21,266 nucleotides of DNA, from positions 1 through 21,266 of the IMG/VR virus record IMGVR_UViG_3300009505_000082, one strand, 5' to 3'. The stretch is from a virus. This document shows, one piece after another, positions 19,597-21,266 of this stretch (positions are counted from its first letter, which is position 1; each line of letters starts with the position of its first letter). Below the pieces are notes generated by a model. The model was not told where the DNA came from and did no database searches. It saw nothing but the letters and a program-made list of their open reading frames with translations. Made by a program: the position numbers and the translations under genes.

Positions 19597-20490
19597 ATGA
19601 ATTACAAACTACTGTGCGGCGACAACGTTGAACTGCTTCAAGACATGGAGGAAAACTCTGTTGACTTGATTGTAACTGATCCACCTTACGGTATGGACAT
19701 TGCTGGTGTAGGTTGGGATCGCAACGTGCCGCCTAGCAGTACCTGGAAAGAAGCGCTACGTGTACTAAAGCCCGGCGGATGGGCGCTGAGCTTTTGTAGT
19801 CCCGAACTGTATCACCGTATGGCAGTGAACATGGAAGACGGCGGCTTTGACATTCGTGATCAAGTAATTTGGATGATCACAACTAAGATGGCAAAGGCAA
19901 ACAAACTAAAGCCTGCGCACGAGCCTATTGCTGTTGCGCAAAAGCCTATTAGTGAAAAAACAATTAAAGCAAACGTCGAACGTTGGGGCACAGGCACTAT
20001 CAACATCGAAGGCAATCGTGTTCCGTGGGACGGTAAGCCGCCTACTGGATGGCACAGTGACGGCGCAAAGCGTCGTGCGTTCGGTAGTGAAGTAATCAAG
20101 AGCACAGAACAAGAAACTAAAAAAGTTGACGCTAATCCTAACGGCAGATACCCAAGTAACATTGTAGGACACTTTGATGTTCGCGAACATCAAAAGTATT
20201 TCTATGCTCCGCGAGTAACACGCAAAGAACGTGGCGAGTATAACACGCATCCCACTCCTAAGCCAATTGACCTAATGCGTTGGCTAATTAATGTATATGC
20301 GCCAGGTGAAGACAGTGTTGTACTAGACCCGTTCAACGGCAGCGGCAGTACTGGCATAGCAGCACTAAACTTAGGTCACAAGTACATTGGGATGGATTTA
20401 TCTCAAGAATATATAACTATTAGTGAGCGTAGAATTAATGATACAGTTAGCAACGACGCTAACGCATTTAATGAACTATTTAAATTTTAA
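19597..20490 (+). CDS. DNA amino-methyltransferase, beta class (N6-adenine or N4-cytosine)
   Basis: A 297-residue protein. I start at MNYKLLCGDNVELLQDMEEN, not the ATG 30 nt upstream, because AGGAG lies 4 nt before it and the promoter -10 overlaps the upstream codons. The motif order is IV then I: TDPPYG at 27-32 near the N-terminus, then HPTPKP and DPFNGSGSTG (about 244-253), the AdoMet-binding loop near the C-terminus. That order defines the beta group. DPPY is used by both adenine-N6 and cytosine-N4 enzymes, so the target base is undecided. The central target-recognition region is intact. It may protect phage DNA from host enzymes or from the product of the adjacent nuclease gene. Confidence 0.9.
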   Translation: MNYKLLCGDNVELLQDMEENSVDLIVTDPPYGMDIAGVGWDRNVPPSSTWKEALRVLKPGGWALSFCSPELYHRMAVNMEDGGFDIRDQVIWMITTKMAKANKLKPAHEPIAVAQKPISEKTIKANVERWGTGTINIEGNRVPWDGKPPTGWHSDGAKRRAFGSEVIKSTEQETKKVDANPNGRYPSNIVGHFDVREHQKYFYAPRVTRKERGEYNTHPTPKPIDLMRWLINVYAPGEDSVVLDPFNGSGSTGIAALNLGHKYIGMDLSQEYITISERRINDTVSNDANAFNELFKF

Positions 20491-20503
20491 AAAGGATTAA
20501 AGT

Positions 20504-20830
20504 ATGAATCAAGTAATGAACCTTTGGTTTGGTATTGAGTTACAAGACGACATTTGGTTTGCAGTAGAACTAATTCCAATTCTTCTTGCTATTGCTACTA
20601 TTGTAGTAGCAGGATTGGCAGTAAATAAAAATAAAGGCATGGTTAATCTCGCTACTATTTTTTCTGTAATAACAGCGTTCTTACTTATTCTTGCTCAAGG
20701 AAGTTGGATGAGTGCACACCTACAAGGCATTCCGTATTTTAAAACAGTAGCAGATAATATCTGGACTATTTTTAATTCATTAGTAATGATTACACTTATG
20801 ATGTTTGCTATAAACAATCATCGAAAGTAA
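20504..20830 (+). CDS. Small membrane protein, three predicted spans
   Basis: Begins MNQVMNLWFGIELQDDIWFA. Hydrophobic segments at about 20-40, 46-66 and 85-103, with a short basic NHRK tail. AAAGGA lies about 6 nt upstream, and the gene follows the methyltransferase by 13 nt, so it is in the same transcript. It ends 3 nt before the next membrane gene. The size and three spans fit a class I holin as well as other small phage membrane proteins; no family is recognised. Confidence 0.75.
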   Translation: MNQVMNLWFGIELQDDIWFAVELIPILLAIATIVVAGLAVNKNKGMVNLATIFSVITAFLLILAQGSWMSAHLQGIPYFKTVADNIWTIFNSLVMITLMMFAINNHRK

Positions 20831-20833
20831 TTA

Positions 20834-21208
20834 ATGAAAGTCTTTAGGAAGTTCTTTAATCTCGATACTAGCATCATGGAACTGTGGAGCTCGTTTGCTC
20901 TAATCATTCTTGCTATCTATTCTATTATAGATCCGCTGCCTAAGAACATGGTTGATTTTCAAATGATGCGACTGTGGGTAATAGAGATGCTGATCTTTAG
21001 TGGGCTTAGTATTTGGACTGTACTCTATCATCCTACTACTTTTCTTAGAACCTGGCTAGCTTTTATTGGTAGTCTGTTTTGGTTTTACTATACTATATCA
21101 ATAATAGGAGTTCATGAATCGTTAACTGTTATTGTGTCATCTCTTTTGTCTGCTAGTTTAGCAATATCATTTTTGCAACAGAGCTCAGAGTGGCCGGATC
21201 AGAAATAG
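20834..21208 (+). CDS. Small membrane protein, four predicted spans
   Basis: Begins MKVFRKFFNLDTSIMELWSS. Probable spans at about 15-33, 45-64, 72-92 and 95-113, rich in Ile/Leu/Trp/Phe, with a polar tail (QQSSEWPDQK). It has a weak ribosome site and is 3 nt after the previous gene, so coupled. No catalytic motif or family is recognised. It forms a membrane-protein cluster with its neighbours, probably expressed together with the early/middle-type genes upstream. Confidence 0.72.
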   Translation: MKVFRKFFNLDTSIMELWSSFALIILAIYSIIDPLPKNMVDFQMMRLWVIEMLIFSGLSIWTVLYHPTTFLRTWLAFIGSLFWFYYTISIIGVHESLTVIVSSLLSASLAISFLQQSSEWPDQK

Positions 21209-21266
21209 TAACGTTCTTTATAGAGCATCGTATACTATTAGCTGGCATCCTCGGGGTGTTCTTAGC
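21190..21266 (+). CDS. Third small membrane protein, start only (partial)
   Basis: A GTG at 21190 opens a frame to the window edge reading MAGSEIVTFFIEHRILLAGI and continuing hydrophobic. It overlaps the previous gene by 19 nt. The probable signal-anchor composition and the overlapping layout support a real gene, but with only 25 codons visible and a non-ATG start it is a tentative call. Confidence 0.42.
   Translation, partial: MAGSEIVTFFIEHRILLAGILGVFL

Noticed and set aside
1-21266. tRNA genes
   Set aside because: Intergenic gaps are mostly under 100 bases, and none showed a cloverleaf, a GTTCRA T-loop or a CCA end by eye; a covariance-model scan would settle it.

Overview
The window looks like part of a marine T4-like (Tevenvirinae-type) myovirus genome. 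It resembles phages of SAR11/Pelagibacter, cyanobacteria or similar hosts. The evidence is: tightly packed AT-rich genes with 1-11 nt overlaps; late promoters of the T4 TATAAATA type on both strands; fibre/structural proteins beginning like marine T4-like virion proteins (MAVGRISGPLLK); and many small proteins of the sort seen in such phages. No rRNA, tRNA, integrase, IS element or CRISPR was seen. Host and relatives are inferred from protein character only; no database search was possible.

Layout. (1) 1-5521, minus strand: virion structural block. It holds a partial structural protein, a ~1084-aa fibre-like protein with two PKD-like domains, a 281-aa structural protein and three small proteins. 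(2) 5522-5632: divergent late promoters. (3) 5633-8398, plus: two small proteins, a PG-binding/GH24 lysozyme, a protein resembling an ADP-ribosyltransferase fold, and an SLT-type transglycosylase. (4) 8459-8968, plus: an HNH endonuclease, closed by a bidirectional terminator. (5) 8981-10449, minus: four micro-genes of 31-56 aa and a class 3 lipase with its own late promoter and terminator. (6) 10507-13937, plus: a small protein, a polymerase-beta-like nucleotidyltransferase, a ligase-fold protein with KWDG, and an unknown protein, all overlapping. (7) 14024-17609, plus: a probably abundant 117-aa protein with a leader hairpin and strong terminator, then small, basic, Gln-rich and core-like proteins. 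(8) 17642-20490, plus: sigma70-type promoters replace late promoters ahead of an Nfu-type Fe-S protein, a PD-(D/E)XK exonuclease, a second PD-(D/E)XK nuclease candidate and a beta-class DNA amino-methyltransferase. (9) 20504-end: three membrane proteins, the last partial.

The most striking signal is a shared N-terminal leader. At least ten plus-strand proteins between 5854 and 17609 start with variants of M(K/R)I-x-(E/D)-L/I-x-x-E, and most contain (I/L)-x-E within the first ~13 residues. This resembles the T4 capsid-targeting sequence cleaved by the gp21 prohead protease in internal proteins and in Alt. If that reading is right, the window encodes a cargo set packaged in the head and delivered with the DNA: wall-degrading enzymes, an ADP-ribosyltransferase-like effector, a nucleotidyltransferase/ligase pair and several unknown proteins. 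This is an inference from sequence pattern and is set out as such below.
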